A stretch of 64,000 nt of DNA from Aphelocoma coerulescens (taxonomy: Eukaryota; Chordata; Aves; Passeriformes; Corvidae): the NCBI RefSeq assembly GCF_041296385.1, contig NC_091020.1, positions 33,057,001 to 33,121,000 of the forward strand. Direction: 5' to 3'. The stretch's first letter is position 1. Each line of letters opens with the position of its first letter. Made by a program: the position numbers and the translations under genes. Under the pieces are notes generated by a model, which did not search any database, had not been told where the DNA came from, and worked only from the letters and a program-made list of their open reading frames with translations. Positions 50,530 through 61,570 of the stretch are shown here, piece after piece.

Positions 50530-50842
50530 CAAACAGTGGGGACCTTCTTGCTGTGTCTGACTCCCTGACAGGAGAGTGCAACCAGGTGGGGGTCAGGCTC
50601 TGCTCCCAGGGAACAAGGGATAGGACAAGAGGAAATGGCCCCAAGTTGCACCATGGAAGGTTTAGATTGGATATGAGGGAAATTTTTTTCACTGAAAGGG
50701 TTGTCAAGCACTGGATCAAGCTGCCCAGGGAAGGGGTGGAGTCACCAGCCCTGGAAGTGTTCAAAAACCATGGAAATGGGGCACTTGTGGACATTTTCTA
50801 GTGGGGGACATGGCAGTGCTGGGTTGCGGTTGGACCGCACAA
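50530..50842 (+). mobile_element. CR1 LINE fragment of the second lineage, missing its 3' tail
   Basis: Sense CR1: GCAACCAGGTGGGGGTCAGG, GGGATAGGACAAGAGGAAAT, GGTTTAGATTGGATATGAGG, CACTGAAAGGGTTGTCAAGC and GGGGGACATGGCAGTGCTGG, then GGTTGGACCGCAC. The match then stops, so the last few dozen bases and the ATTCTATG octamers are absent. It is a different lineage from the GGAAGGGACC copies. Confidence 0.92.
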
Positions 50843-53800
50843 GTGTGTGTCTGCAAAATTCCCAAATTCAGTCCAATTTTGGATAGGACTCATTTATCTT
50901 TTATTTGTATGTTCTTCAAATCTCTGAAGGTGAAAAAAGATTGTTCTGGGAATGAGCTGGTGATGTCTCCCCTTTTCCTGGCTCTTTGTGGAGGTGAGAG
51001 ACGAACTGGTTAAAAGAAAAGAGAATATTTCAGATGAACCACAGCAGATATGTTGGACATAGCTGACCATCTGTGTGTATTGGCTATTGCTGTTCTATTT
51101 GTTATACAATCAATGAAAATCAAACTAAAAATTCTGATTGAACACAAGCTCTATGGCAGAATAGAGATTAACTTTCTGTATTTTCTGCAGAGGAGTTACT
51201 GGTACTATCCTTGCTGTTAGACTCCATTTTATTTCCTATCGACACTGCAATGTAAAAAAGCTTAGCTCAGGAATGATCTACGTAAAGAATTTTAAAATTT
51301 AATAGTATTTTTGTCATTTGCCATCCAACACTTGCCCTTTTTTTTTTTTTTTTGCAATGGTGTCTGTGCAGCTCTTGACTCTTTGTGTACCTTTCTGGTT
51401 TTATTTGCTAGCAGGGAGCTATCACTGGTGTGAGAATACCACAAAATCGAATCATATGGAAAAATATACTCCAACCAGCACAGGTTAACAAACAGGTTAA
51501 CAAACAACTTGTGAGCCCAAGTAGGTTTATCAGAGTTAATTTTTCTTCCAGTTACAAAGACAGAAGGAAATTCAAGTATTTAGAATAGAAAACAAATCTT
51601 CAAGTATAGTACCCACATAAAATCCTGAGCAAATGTTTACTGACTACAACACCTGGAACAATTAAGATGGTGCAGTGGAGCAGGGTTTGATTTAAGAGGG
51701 GGAGCCTTGCAGATGTGTGCTGAGCACAATCCCCGTGTCCTCCAAAGCACAGAACAGCTCCAGCCCCCATCCCTCCGCTGCTCTTCTTGAACTAATCTTG
51801 CACTTACAGATAATTGAAGCTCTCCACTGAAGGGAATGGGATGGAAAAAGGTGGCGATTTAGCAGCTGTGTTTGCTGCACTTATTTTGACTCACTTTTAC
51901 TCCGGCGTGTGTCGAATATGGGTCAGACCTTTCACTGCCCAGCAGTGCAGGGAAACCTGCATTCCATTAAGGAAGGGTGTGCAAGTGGTGGTGCTTCATC
52001 CATTTTTCTGGCCAGATGCATTAGGTGATTATTTATAAAGATCTATATAGATATAAAAGTCCTTATTCAAAGTTATTTTTAGATTCATGCGTCTAAAGAA
52101 AAGCAAAATTACACTTTTCTCTGAGCTCCTTTCACATTTTCCTTCTTTTTCTTGGTACCACCTTGGCCAACAGGGAGGTGCCTTATGGAGGTTTGTGAGG
52201 GCAGTGCAGGACAGGACTGGCAGAAGGCCCCTTTCATTCCCTGTGGGAATGCAGCACACACAGCCTTTTACAGGAGCAGCTCCTTAAGGTCCTCGCCATG
52301 CGTCAGAAGGCAGCTGGATGTGAAAATAAACCTCACCCACTGACAGTCCATGGAAAGGAGGAAATGCAAACATTATGTTTGTCCTACAAAACTGAGCTAA
52401 GCCATGCCAGGACAGCAGAAGGTGCTGATCTCAAAAAATCCTCTTTATCTGTGTTCATAATTTTATGTGTGTCTCTTGAGCTGCCCCTTCTTCCCCTTCC
52501 TTGAGGCAGCCTGGAGAAACCAGGATGCTCTCAGTGCTGTCAGTTCAGGTTTTAGCAGATCACATAAAAAGAAACAATTTCACAACTGAAGAATTTAATT
52601 TGAGGATTCCTTGCCTGTGTGAGGTTCTGCTCTTTGGGATGGGGAGCTGATGTTACCTGACTAACCCTTGCTTGGTGGGTAAGTGGTGAAGCTGCACATC
52701 CAGCACCAAATCCCAGCTGTATCAGACAAAAAAACCCAAACCACCTTGCAATGGGTTTTAGCAACTGTGGTACAGGCAAGGTGACAGTGGGGAAAGGACT
52801 AAGTCTGATGAAATTATTATGATTTTATAAATGGCTTTCAAAATTCCAAACGGCTTCTCAAGGATTGATTTTTCTGTCAAGACATTGGACAAGATTTAAT
52901 AAATCATTATATTCATGGGAACCCTACAGTCAAACAAACCCTAATAGATATGTATGTATGCATATATGAAATAAAAAATAATTTTTAAAAAATAGCTTTC
53001 TTTATCCTATTGGTGGAAAACAATCTTGTTGAAGAAACCATTTAGGACAGTGGGTTTTTTTCCATATGACCTCCATCATGTGCTTGGAAAAGGATATGAC
53101 AGGTATTTTGCAGACTTGGCTTTGCATGCCAAGCATAATAATCTGCATAAAATCTGCACAAGATCAGATTAGATTGAAGCCTTTTGGAAATTTAGTCTTC
53201 CTCCAGCCTAGCATGTGCTTGGGGTAATTAGCTCTAAGATCCCAAAGACGTTGGAAAGACTAATTAAATAAAACTCAGCAAAACACTATATATTATAGCA
53301 ATCTATTTTATATTTTTATGTAGATCTATCTGAAATATATAGAAGGAAAAAAAGGTATAAGCTGTCTGATAAAAACACTGTTCCAATTAAGCAATAAGTA
53401 TTACTTCACTGCATTTACCTTACATTGTCTGCAGACTTGTCATTGACAAATTTGGGTAAGAAATTTGTGAATCTCTTATTTTTCCCACAGAGTATTCCCA
53501 GGAATAATCCCTGGCCCATGAAACGTTTGCCTGTAGGGAGCACCTGGCAACTTGAAATTTAAGGTGTGCAGGTTATTCTTGACTGGACATATCTGCTATA
53601 TCAGATTGCTGGTTCAGTGTCCTCTAGCCAGGTTTGCAAAGCAAACTCCTTCCTTTACACAGGTGCTAACTGTGTTCTCCATGGGAGGGAAGAGGGAGTA
53701 GAAAATCAGGAAGCCAGAAGAGGGAAACCAGGAGGGAGTAAACTCTGTTTGTGTTCAGGAGATTAGTCACATTTTTTTGGCTCGCTACTCAATTTTGTTC

Positions 53801-54531
53801 CACCATATTCCTCACAGAGGATTAGATTTTCTAGCTGATGACAGTATTTTTTTAGAAAACTAATGTCTTCAATGTATCCTCTCTGGAAGTCTTGCTTGGT
53901 CTAAATATCGATTGGATTTTACTACCAGCCAAGGTCAGAAACCAAAGAGGTTCTTGCTGCAGCCAGCTGTATATTAATCTCAATATCAACTAAGTACCTA
54001 AACTGTTATTGGAATTTGATGATCAATTACATCTTTGAAAAGTACTTAGTATGACATTTGTTGGACTTCCATATTTCGTGTTATACAGTCACACCTGATG
54101 GTTCAATAACTGGAAAAATACCAGCAAAGGACCTCGTCAGTTCTTTGTGCAGACAGTATCTGCTTTCTAAGTCACATTTCCTGCTTTTACCCACATTAAT
54201 AGGCATTACACACCATTAGAAGGTTTCCTGGCTGCTCATTTGCAGTTCTCTCATTAGAGAACACGCTGCTGTTACACATATTTAGGCATACAAACACACA
54301 AAACCTTCCTTCCAGAAGAATATTTCATAATTCTTCACCCTGCAGCCTTTACATTTGGAAATGCCACCATTAAATTCAACTGCAATGACTCAGTCTGTTC
54401 CTCTGCCATTAAATGCTCTGCTCTATTCTCTGGGAGTGTGGGGGGGTATTTGCTCAACCTGGCCACAGTGAGGAATGGTTGTCACAGGTTTTCTTTGTGT
54501 TCTAAGTTAAATGAGTGTTGTAGAAGTACAA
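50843..54531. other. Unique non-coding sequence with a poly(T) run
   Basis: A 16-nt T run lies at 51338-51353. A two-unit tandem AGGTTAACAAAC lies at 51482-51505. Positions 53270-53400 are AT-rich. No gene is supported; frames at 51814-52504 are short and unrecognised. Confidence 0.5.
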
Positions 54532-54700
54532 TGATAGAATCATAGAATGATTTGGGTTGGAAGGGACTTTAAAGCTCTTCCAGTGCCACCCCCTGCCATG
54601 GGCAGGGACACCTTCCACTATCCCAGGCTGCTCCAAGCCCCATCCAACCTGGCCTTGGGCACTGCCAGGGATGGAGCACCCGCAGCTTCTCTCTCCAAAG
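54532..54700 (-). mobile_element. CR1 LINE 3'-end fragment, short variant
   Basis: The plus strand starts GATAGAATCATAGAATGATT, then GGGTTGGAAGGGACTTTAAA and CCATGGGCAGGGACACCTTC. After CACTGCCAGGG it reads ATGGAGCACCCGCAGCTTCT, the same short variant as the 24.2-kb copy. It is sense on the minus strand and decays by about 54700. Confidence 0.93.
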
Positions 54701-55479
54701 CCCATCCTCCAAAAGCTTTTAAATATTTACCAGTCCATTTCCTTCCTCACTTGGTTCCTGCGATAAGTTTCACTGAATTAAATTAACTTGAAGAAAAATT
54801 TCCAGGAATCAAATCAACAGACAATACCCACAAGTTGTAGCACAGGGCTGAGGCTGTCACAAGTATTTGTACACATTTAGGCCAACATCTTGTGTCAGAT
54901 CTGAAAACTACACCAGAATGAAAGAACAGTTCTCAGCACACTCTTAACATTTCTCTTTTCTCTGTCTCTCTCCCCATTTATTAAATGGCGAAACAGGGAA
55001 AAAAATCACAGAAGTCAGTAAATTGTAGATAGATTTAAAATTCATGGCTTGATTTAGCAGCCAGCCACAAACACGGTCCTCACTTTCTGTGGGGCTTGGG
55101 GATTTTTGTTGTTTTATTTTTTTCCTTTTTTGTTTGTTTATTTGAGGGGGTTTTTTGTGTATTTTTTCTTTTGTTTACTTGAACCAGTCTGGTATTTCTC
55201 TATTTTAACTCCTAGTAAAGAAAGACCAGTAACAAGAGTAATGCAGAAGATTTGCTTATTTTAAGCATCATCTGCAATGACATAATTAAAAAAAAAATCA
55301 TCATCACTACAACTGCAAGGACCTTCCAATTTTCAAGCACATAAAACGTGATAAGTGAACTCCTCTCTTCTGAAATATGCGTTGCACCCTCTGAACGAGC
55401 TGGAAAGAAAGCAGAAAGGATGGATTTATCAGGCATCAAGTTCAGCCATCCAGATGTTGCCAAGCTCGTTTTTGTTGCT
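54701..55479. other. Unique non-coding sequence, T-rich in part
   Basis: Positions 55100-55180 are T- and TTTG-rich low-complexity DNA. Nothing else is recognised. Confidence 0.5.
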
Positions 55480-55650
55480 GGCTGTAGGTAATTTTGAAAT
55501 GGTTTGTAAATTTAATTGACCATGTAAGAAGTGTGCACAGGCCGTGCACAATCAGCAGCGTTGCCAGGATTAGCAGCTCTATTTCTTAGCTAAGCAGGTC
55601 TAATGTGCTTTATTGGAAGCAAAATACACCCTGAGGCATTTTAAACACAG
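55480..55650. promoter_or_regulatory. Candidate conserved non-coding element
   Basis: GTAGGTAATTTTGAAATGG, TTTAATTGACCATGTAAG, GTGTGCACAGGCCGTGCAC (imperfect dyad), GATTAGCAGC and TTCTTAGCTAAGCAGG occur in unique sequence with retained CpGs. Support is from texture only. Confidence 0.33.
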
Positions 55651-55761
55651 CAGTCAGGTAGGGTGAGACTCAGTGCAGTGAATATGTTTGGAGTAGGTCA
55701 GAAATTGAAGTGCTTTTGGGCTGTCAGCCACACCAGTTAAACTGTGGGGAGAAATTATCTG

Positions 55762-55790
55762 ACTGAGGTACCTGTTGTTGGTACCTCAGT
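55762..55790. repeat. Perfect inverted repeat (11-bp stem, 7-nt loop)
   Basis: ACTGAGGTACC (55762-55772) and GGTACCTCAGT (55780-55790) are exact reverse complements around TGTTGTT. The stem does not extend beyond 11 bp, so a microRNA hairpin is unlikely. Confidence 0.85.
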
Positions 55791-55904
55791 GCCTCAGGAG
55801 AGAGTAAAGGAGAATCTGGGATATTTGCTGCTGGTGGGCAGGTACTTATGGTAGGTAATGCTACAAATCAAGGCCCAAAACCTCCTGCCAGCGGCTTCTT
55901 TTAT

Positions 55905-56050
55905 ACTTTGTGAGTGTTGTCATTTACGTGGCTCATTAAATGCTGTTATGTAACACTACAGTCTACATCTGACATTTAGAGGATCTCAAGTCTCATAATT
56001 AGATCACTTTAATCCACAGGTATTTATGGGATTCCTTAAATATAGTCAGG
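55905..56050. promoter_or_regulatory. Possible conserved non-coding element (weak)
   Basis: TCATTTACGTGGCTCATTAAATG, CATAATTAGATCACTTTAATCC and GGTATTTATGGG occur close together in unique sequence, with a retained CpG in ACGTGG. Confidence 0.28.
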
Positions 56051-56225
56051 AATTAGAAAAGGAAGAGGAAAAACTCTGGGATTTTAGATTTTTCTTATTC
56101 ATTCTTAGCTCTGTTCACAGCGTAGAGAGGTGCTAACCTAGGGGCTTTCTGCTGGCAAAAATTTTGGGAAGTTATGCATTGCAAAGTCTAGATAAAACCC
56201 AAGATGGCAGTCAGAAATGAGGTCT

Positions 56226-56229
<4 letters not shown>

Positions 56230-56285
<56 letters not shown>
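56230..56285. repeat. (TTA)18 trinucleotide microsatellite
   Basis: About 18 uninterrupted TTA/ATT units. It generates spurious poly-Ile and poly-Tyr frames on the two strands, which I reject as genes. Confidence 0.97.
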
Positions 56286-56287
<2 letters not shown>

Positions 56288-56546
56288 ATCTTTCAGGTTG
56301 ATGTAATGCAAATATTTCCTCATCTTCTCCTGTTCTTGTTTTGCTTGGGATATTTGATCTTTTTTTTTTTCTTTTTATATATTTACCACTTTTCTGTAAA
56401 CTATTCCAAAGATTTATGTCAGAGAGGCAATTTTCTTCCCAACAAGAGACTTATCTTTTTAGTCACAAAAGCAGGTCCCCAGAATATAGCTTATTGCAGC
56501 AGCACAGAAGAATAAGTCAAGAGTTATCACCAAGTATAGCCAATTC

Positions 56547-56564
56547 AAAAAAAAATTTTTTTTT
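56547..56564. repeat. A9T9 palindrome
   Basis: Nine A then nine T form a perfect 18-bp palindrome. Such A/T tracts disfavour nucleosomes; otherwise this is low-complexity DNA. Confidence 0.85.
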
Positions 56565-58018
56565 CATCTTGAATTATTTTTCAGCTCCAAATCCAGTTTC
56601 TGAGTTACGGTTATGAGACTCCCAGCTCTAGGCTCAGTTCTAACTAAAAAATTTCAAGAAATCACAGAACTATTGTGTTGAAAACCCTTTCAGAAATTAA
56701 AGGAAAACATACAGCTGTTGAACTGATGCCTTGGAAATGCACCTTGTAGCCCTCATAAAATGGGTCTCCCATGAAATGTTAGCTCAAACTCACACAAATA
56801 CTCAAATCACTCTTTGTTTGTTGCTGACCTGTATCTTTTAAGCTTAACCCACACTTGCAAAAGCCCAAAGGAGTTGTATTTGGAGTCTGGTTGTTCATGT
56901 ACCTTTCTACCCTAACTCAACAAAAACAATCTTCGAGTAGGAGTGACTGCACCTCTCCTTTTTTCAGTAAATAGAGATTACTGTGCAATAGAAAATGATA
57001 ACTGCACTTCACCAGGCTCTGATGATTGGCAGGTGGGTTTGTTCATCCCTCTGGCCCACTGGTGGGGAATGGTTTGGATGGTGTTGGGACACAGCTGCAG
57101 AGCACTTTGAAGAGCCAGGTATGGATTTTGCTAAATGTTTTCTTAACCAGGTAAACAGATTTACACAATTACTGTGACATTTCATAATAAATAACTAGGA
57201 TATTTGTTAGACAATTTCAGGACACAGTCATGACTTTGAATAGCCCCGCTGGCTGATGGAAGTAGAAAAGGAAACTTGAATCCATTTGTTGAGAGTAAAA
57301 GTCCTGGCTCCTGGGTGCCAGGGGAAGGCAGGGAGATCCCAAAGGGATCCTGCTGGGCATTGTGCCCCTGAGCAGTGCCTGTGGCAGGTGTGGAGCACAG
57401 GGAGCTCTGCCAAGGGCCTGGGTGTGATGTGTAGCAGCAAGAACAGGAGTGCCAGCCTGTAGCTCCACTGCAATACAATCTTGGAAAGGAATGGCTTTTG
57501 GGAAAGGGAAGGCATCCAAGCAGGATTTAGGATATTAGCTACAGAGCTAATGGGAAAGATTCCATAGGTGTCACACATGTGAACAAGACACTGGAATTAT
57601 TAATAAAAGTACCAGTTTGCAAGAAGAGCCACCTGTAGATTGAGGGATGTCATCAGACACCAAGTCAATTAATTAAGTCCAAAAATTAAGCCCGGGTAAC
57701 TCTCCTTTGGAAATTCTACAATGTTTTGCTCGTTGTTTTGAGCAGACAGCACAATCTTCATTCTGCATTTGAACTCTGTGGGGAAAATTCTCAGGGATTT
57801 CAACAGAAAGCACCTTTTCATGTGCCTGAGGCAGCACCTGGACATCGAGGGGCATTCAAGGTGGGTTCATTCATATTTAGAAAGCCAGTAGGAGATCTCT
57901 GTGTTATTTAAGTCCAAATTAAGTCCTATTTTAAGCACTTTGACATGATCTGAGTGATGCAAAGGCCTTGTCATGGGCTTTCTGTTTGAGAGTAAATTTC
58001 ACACTCAGTGAAATTATC
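56565..58018. other. Unique non-coding sequence, no feature recognised
   Basis: The minus strand is open in several frames at 57182-57578 in a GC-richer patch, without a recognisable domain. No gene is supported. Confidence 0.5.
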
Positions 58019-58046
58019 ATTATTATTATTATTATTATTATTATTA
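58019..58046. repeat. (ATT)9 trinucleotide microsatellite
   Basis: About nine ATT units, followed by a related ACT/GTT-rich stretch to about 58070. It creates a poly-Leu reading of no significance. Confidence 0.93.
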
Positions 58047-58873
58047 CAACTATTACTGTTGTTGTTGCCATTAAAGTCTACTTTAGAGAAGCTAAAGCAA
58101 GCAACCCAAGCAGGTAGTACTAAAGCAATGAGAAATGGAAAGTCCTGGGAGTCTGAAGAATTACACAGGAATGGCTGTGCAAACCCTCATTCTGCACTAC
58201 AAGAGGAGGCACTGGATGGCCCATGAGTCCTCCCTGATCCCACCACCAGCAGCTTCCTGAAAGAACTTTTCTTTCATAAATCCCTGATGTATCAGGCATC
58301 AGCCATTAACCAGGCAGGTCTGTTTTTTCCCTTTATCTAATACAGTATATTTATTACATTTTCCCAGTCTCTTTTGAGTGCTTCCTGAGTCAGAAGTGGC
58401 AGCATTCTGCAGATGAGGAGATGGCATTGTAGCATTTTCCACACTCATAAAGTCATCTACTTTTTTCCACTTTGTTGTATAAGTGTGCATCACCAAGGAC
58501 ATATTACCTCCTCTGAATTTTCTCCTGACTCAAAAATGCTGTTAACTTCCTTGTCAAACTCTTGTGAACCATTACTGTTTCTTTCAAAATGCATGTGTGC
58601 TTTCGACTTTTGTACTGAGAAAACACTTCCAGAAACTCTGCGCTCCTCAGTTTTGAGAGTCTTGGGATTTATCTTTTGCCTTAGAAGAAGTCCTCAAGGA
58701 ATCCTTGATTCCTCATGAGATGTTGTCAATGTGAATCCCCAATAAGGGGTATCCAAAACCAATGCTGAGTTTAAGTGTAAGAGCAATCTTTGTGGGTCAT
58801 GAATTTATTATCAGATATTCCCATTGACCACCCCTCAGTTTTGGTGTCTATCTGTACCCAAGACCAGGACTGA
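58047..58873. other. Unique non-coding sequence
   Basis: Nothing recognised; frames at 58299-58718 are unremarkable. Confidence 0.5.
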
Positions 58874-58912
58874 TTCTCCCTCTCTTCCCCCCCTTTTTTC
58901 CCTCCCCCTTCC
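58874..58912. repeat. 39-nt pure pyrimidine tract
   Basis: An uninterrupted run of C and T, including C7 and T6 runs, on the plus strand. Homopurine-homopyrimidine tracts of this length can form triplex structures under supercoiling. It is not a perfect mirror repeat by eye. Confidence 0.85.
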
Positions 58913-59360
58913 ATTTTTCTTAATAATCTGAAAGTTGTGTTGTGGAGACAAGGACAGCTGATGTTCACAGTTGATCAAAAACTGGGCTACTTCTGTAAAT
59001 AAGATAAAATCTTGTTTATTTGATAGGCACAGATTCTCATATGTGCATACATTCATTTTTTTTGTGGCCATCCTCTCTGAATAGCAAAAAGATGCTGCAA
59101 CCAGACACATCTTCATGGGCATAGGTGAAACTATACACAGGAATAATCCAGCAGGTTCTGAACAAAATTTGGATTTTGAGGGAATGTGTCCATTGCTCCA
59201 TCAAAGCAGCAGATGGTTATTCTTCAGTGGAGACGGGAGACAACAGCAAAATCCAGATCTGTCTTAAATTTCACAGACACTGGGCAAAGCTTTGATATCT
59301 CCTTTTTTCAGATCTCGCTGTAGACATTCTGGTTTAGGCCTTGTATTTTAGTTTTCCCTA

Positions 59361-59551
59361 TCCCATGACAGGAAAAGGGGGAATGTCTTTAAACTGACAG
59401 AGGGCAGGGTTTTTTTTGGATATTAGAAATTGTGCCCTGTGAGGGTGGGGAGGCCCTGGCACAGGGTGCCCAGAGAAGCTGTGGCTGCCCCTGGATCCCT
59501 GGAAGTGTCCAAGGCCAGGTTGGATGAGGCTTGGAGCACCCTGGGATAGTG
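59361..59551 (+). mobile_element. CR1 LINE fragment lacking its 3' terminus
   Basis: Sense CR1: CCCATGACAGGAAAAGGGGG, CTTTAAACTGACAGAGGGCA, TTGGATATTAGAAATTGTGC, CTGGCACAGGGTGCCCAGAG and GTGTCCAAGGCCAGGTTGG, then CCTGGGATAGTG. The GGAAGGTGTCCCTGCCCATG block, the terminal motif and the octamer tail are missing. It is truncated at both ends. Confidence 0.92.
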
Positions 59552-59929
59552 AGACATGGGACACAATGTGCAGTAGTGCTTGCTCCAAGCAGTGCTTTTC
59601 TTCCTTCTTTTACCCTCACCTCACTTTTAGTTCTCACTCTGTAAGAATAAAATAAATGCAACGCAACCAACATCAACAGGCCTAGAAATTCAAAGGCATT
59701 TTTAGCAATGGCAAAAAAATATTGAATAACTTCAGGTGATGCTTATGGTTCCTAAAAATGCAAGTATCAACTGGTAAGTTTTTGGAAAATTGAATATAAA
59801 ATCGTAGAAAAATGCTTTATTTGATTCTCTGTTTATGGGAAATTCATTTTATTTGACTTTTTTATTTGTAATATCAACTATATTGCAGAGCAGAGTTTCT
59901 AGGTGCTCCCTTATGGTACCATTCTTCTA
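59552..59929. other. Unique non-coding sequence
   Basis: AT-rich, with no feature recognised. Confidence 0.5.
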
Positions 59930-60720
59930 AATTATTAATGCCGTACTGTTGATATATTGTCAGCCTTGTACATACATTCTATGAAAATGAGTTTTACAGT
60001 AGGCTGGGATTTATAACAAAGCTTGACATATGCAGCTAATTCACCTAGACAGTCTTGTCAGTTTTAGGTTCATAAATAATTGATACTCGGGGCTTGGAGT
60101 TCAGCTACTGTTAGTGCTCCAGCTGTTAAATTTCAGCAGCATAATGGATGAATATTTGTTTATAATTTCTGTACATGGACCTGATGTCAGATCCCCGGTC
60201 TCATTTACATAGGTAGATTGAGATGTTGGAAGTGTAATGAGCACATGAAGATGATGAATTGTTTTCCTCAGTGCTGGTGCGTTTCTGTAAATGTTTGATT
60301 AGTTTTGAATGGATTACTGTTAGATTATCTGGTTCAGGGGTTAAAGTGAGCAGCTCTTTGCTCCCAAAGCTTTCGTGATCCCTTGCTGACAGATTTTAAA
60401 ATTCATACAGTGATATTAGTGCTGCAAAAGCGAGGGGTATTCTTTGCAACAGATGTTTAGTAATTAAACATACGGTTTCCCTGTTTGGAAGTTGCTTGGG
60501 AAATTTAAATCAGAATGATTTGTTTACCATAGTTTGAGGGAATTACAGTTTCTAAGAAAATAATATACTTTTGCCCCTAAAGTGCTGGAGTTTTCCCCCC
60601 GACACTAATTAAAAATGAGCAAAACACACACATACCCTCACAGTAATTCAGATGTTTAACGCCTTGGCCGACAGATGCAAAGCCATTAAAAACAGAGGTT
60701 CTTCTCATTTTCTCCTTCCG
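59930..60720. promoter_or_regulatory. Candidate conserved non-coding block
   Basis: Repeat-free sequence with ATAAATAATTGATACTCG, CATAATGGATGAATATTTG, CTCATTTACATAGGTAG, AAATGTTTGATTAGTTTTGA, GGATTACTGTTAGATTATC and TTTAGTAATTAAACATACGG. CpGs are retained (GCTTTCGTGATCC, AAAGCGAGGGG, TTAACGCCTTGGCCGAC). No continuous frame is present. It lies just left of the CpG-rich patch. Confidence 0.42.
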
Positions 60721-61235
60721 TAAATTAATGAGCAATATTCAGAAAAACATTTTCAATTGGACGTCCCAAGCAGAGATGCTGAAGCAAACCAGATTTCCAA
60801 CCATACCTTCCTGCTGGAGCCCAGCTGGGAGAAGCCGTGGGATGCGGACACGTGTCTCACACACCATTCCCGATGACGTAAAGGGTGCGAGCGAGGAGGG
60901 GGAGTTCAGTAAGGAGATGACATTGGAGAAACTCGGAATAAATGAAAACGAGGTGTTCCCTCATCTGTTGGGACTTGGCATGTGCCGCACAGCTAAAGGG
61001 TGGTGTGTTGAACCAGCAAATGTGGGCAGCAAACTGGGTTTGGCTTGCTGGGGGTTTATATAAAGATGGGAGGAAGAGGAGAGGGTCATCCCATCTCCCA
61101 CGTGCTTCTCCCAGCCTTGGTGACACAGAGAATTAAGTACAAACTGAGCTATGGCGGGGAAAAGCCTGCGCTGCCCCCTCTGACCCTGCTCACTAAAACA
61201 CAACCCTTTCTATTCCTGCCTTTCTCCCACTCCCC
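60721..61235. other. Unique sequence between candidate blocks
   Basis: Open on both strands for about 80-110 codons (60728-61063 plus; 60857-61203 minus). No domain is recognisable. I leave it uncalled. Confidence 0.45.
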
Positions 61236-61570
61236 CCGCACCACCCTCCGAGCAAGCGGCCCTTGGACAAGAAGGTCTCGGGGAGCAGCTCCTTAATGAA
61301 AAGATTTAGTGGCCACAGCTCCGCGGAGCCGGGTCCCTCGCCCGCCGCCGCGCCGCGTTTTGTCAGCCCCGCGCACGGCTCCCCTGGCTTGTCTGGCAAT
61401 CATGTTAGTGATTATATGGGTAATGAAACACGTGCTCTTTTTGTCTGTGGCTCTGATTAATCTGCTTTCTATTTAGCCGTGATTTATGGTGCTCAACTGT
61501 TGAGGTGAGCGCTGGCCCATCAGTTCCGCGGCCTATTACGGGCGCCGCGGTGGCGAAATGCCTGCGAGGC
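61236..61570. promoter_or_regulatory. Small orphan CpG-rich patch
   Basis: CpG is rare across the window, but about a dozen CpGs fall within 61319-61378 and about eight more within 61508-61555. The first cluster contains the 12-bp palindrome GCTCCGCGGAGC (61318-61329). The second contains CCGCGGC (61526-61532) mirrored by GCCGCGG (61544-61550). Between them lies AT-rich homeodomain-type sequence. No first exon or known promoter is visible. It could be an orphan CpG island at a developmental enhancer or an unrecognised alternative promoter. Confidence 0.5.

Noticed and set aside
55762..55790. MicroRNA precursor
   Set aside because: The stem is only 11 bp and flanking bases do not pair.
56138..56515. 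Poly-Ile (minus) and poly-Tyr (plus) frames
   Set aside because: Both are translations of the (TTA)18 array.
56661..56700. AATCACAGAACTATTGTGTTGA resembling a CR1 3' end
   Set aside because: Only the first dozen bases match and homology does not continue; too weak to call.
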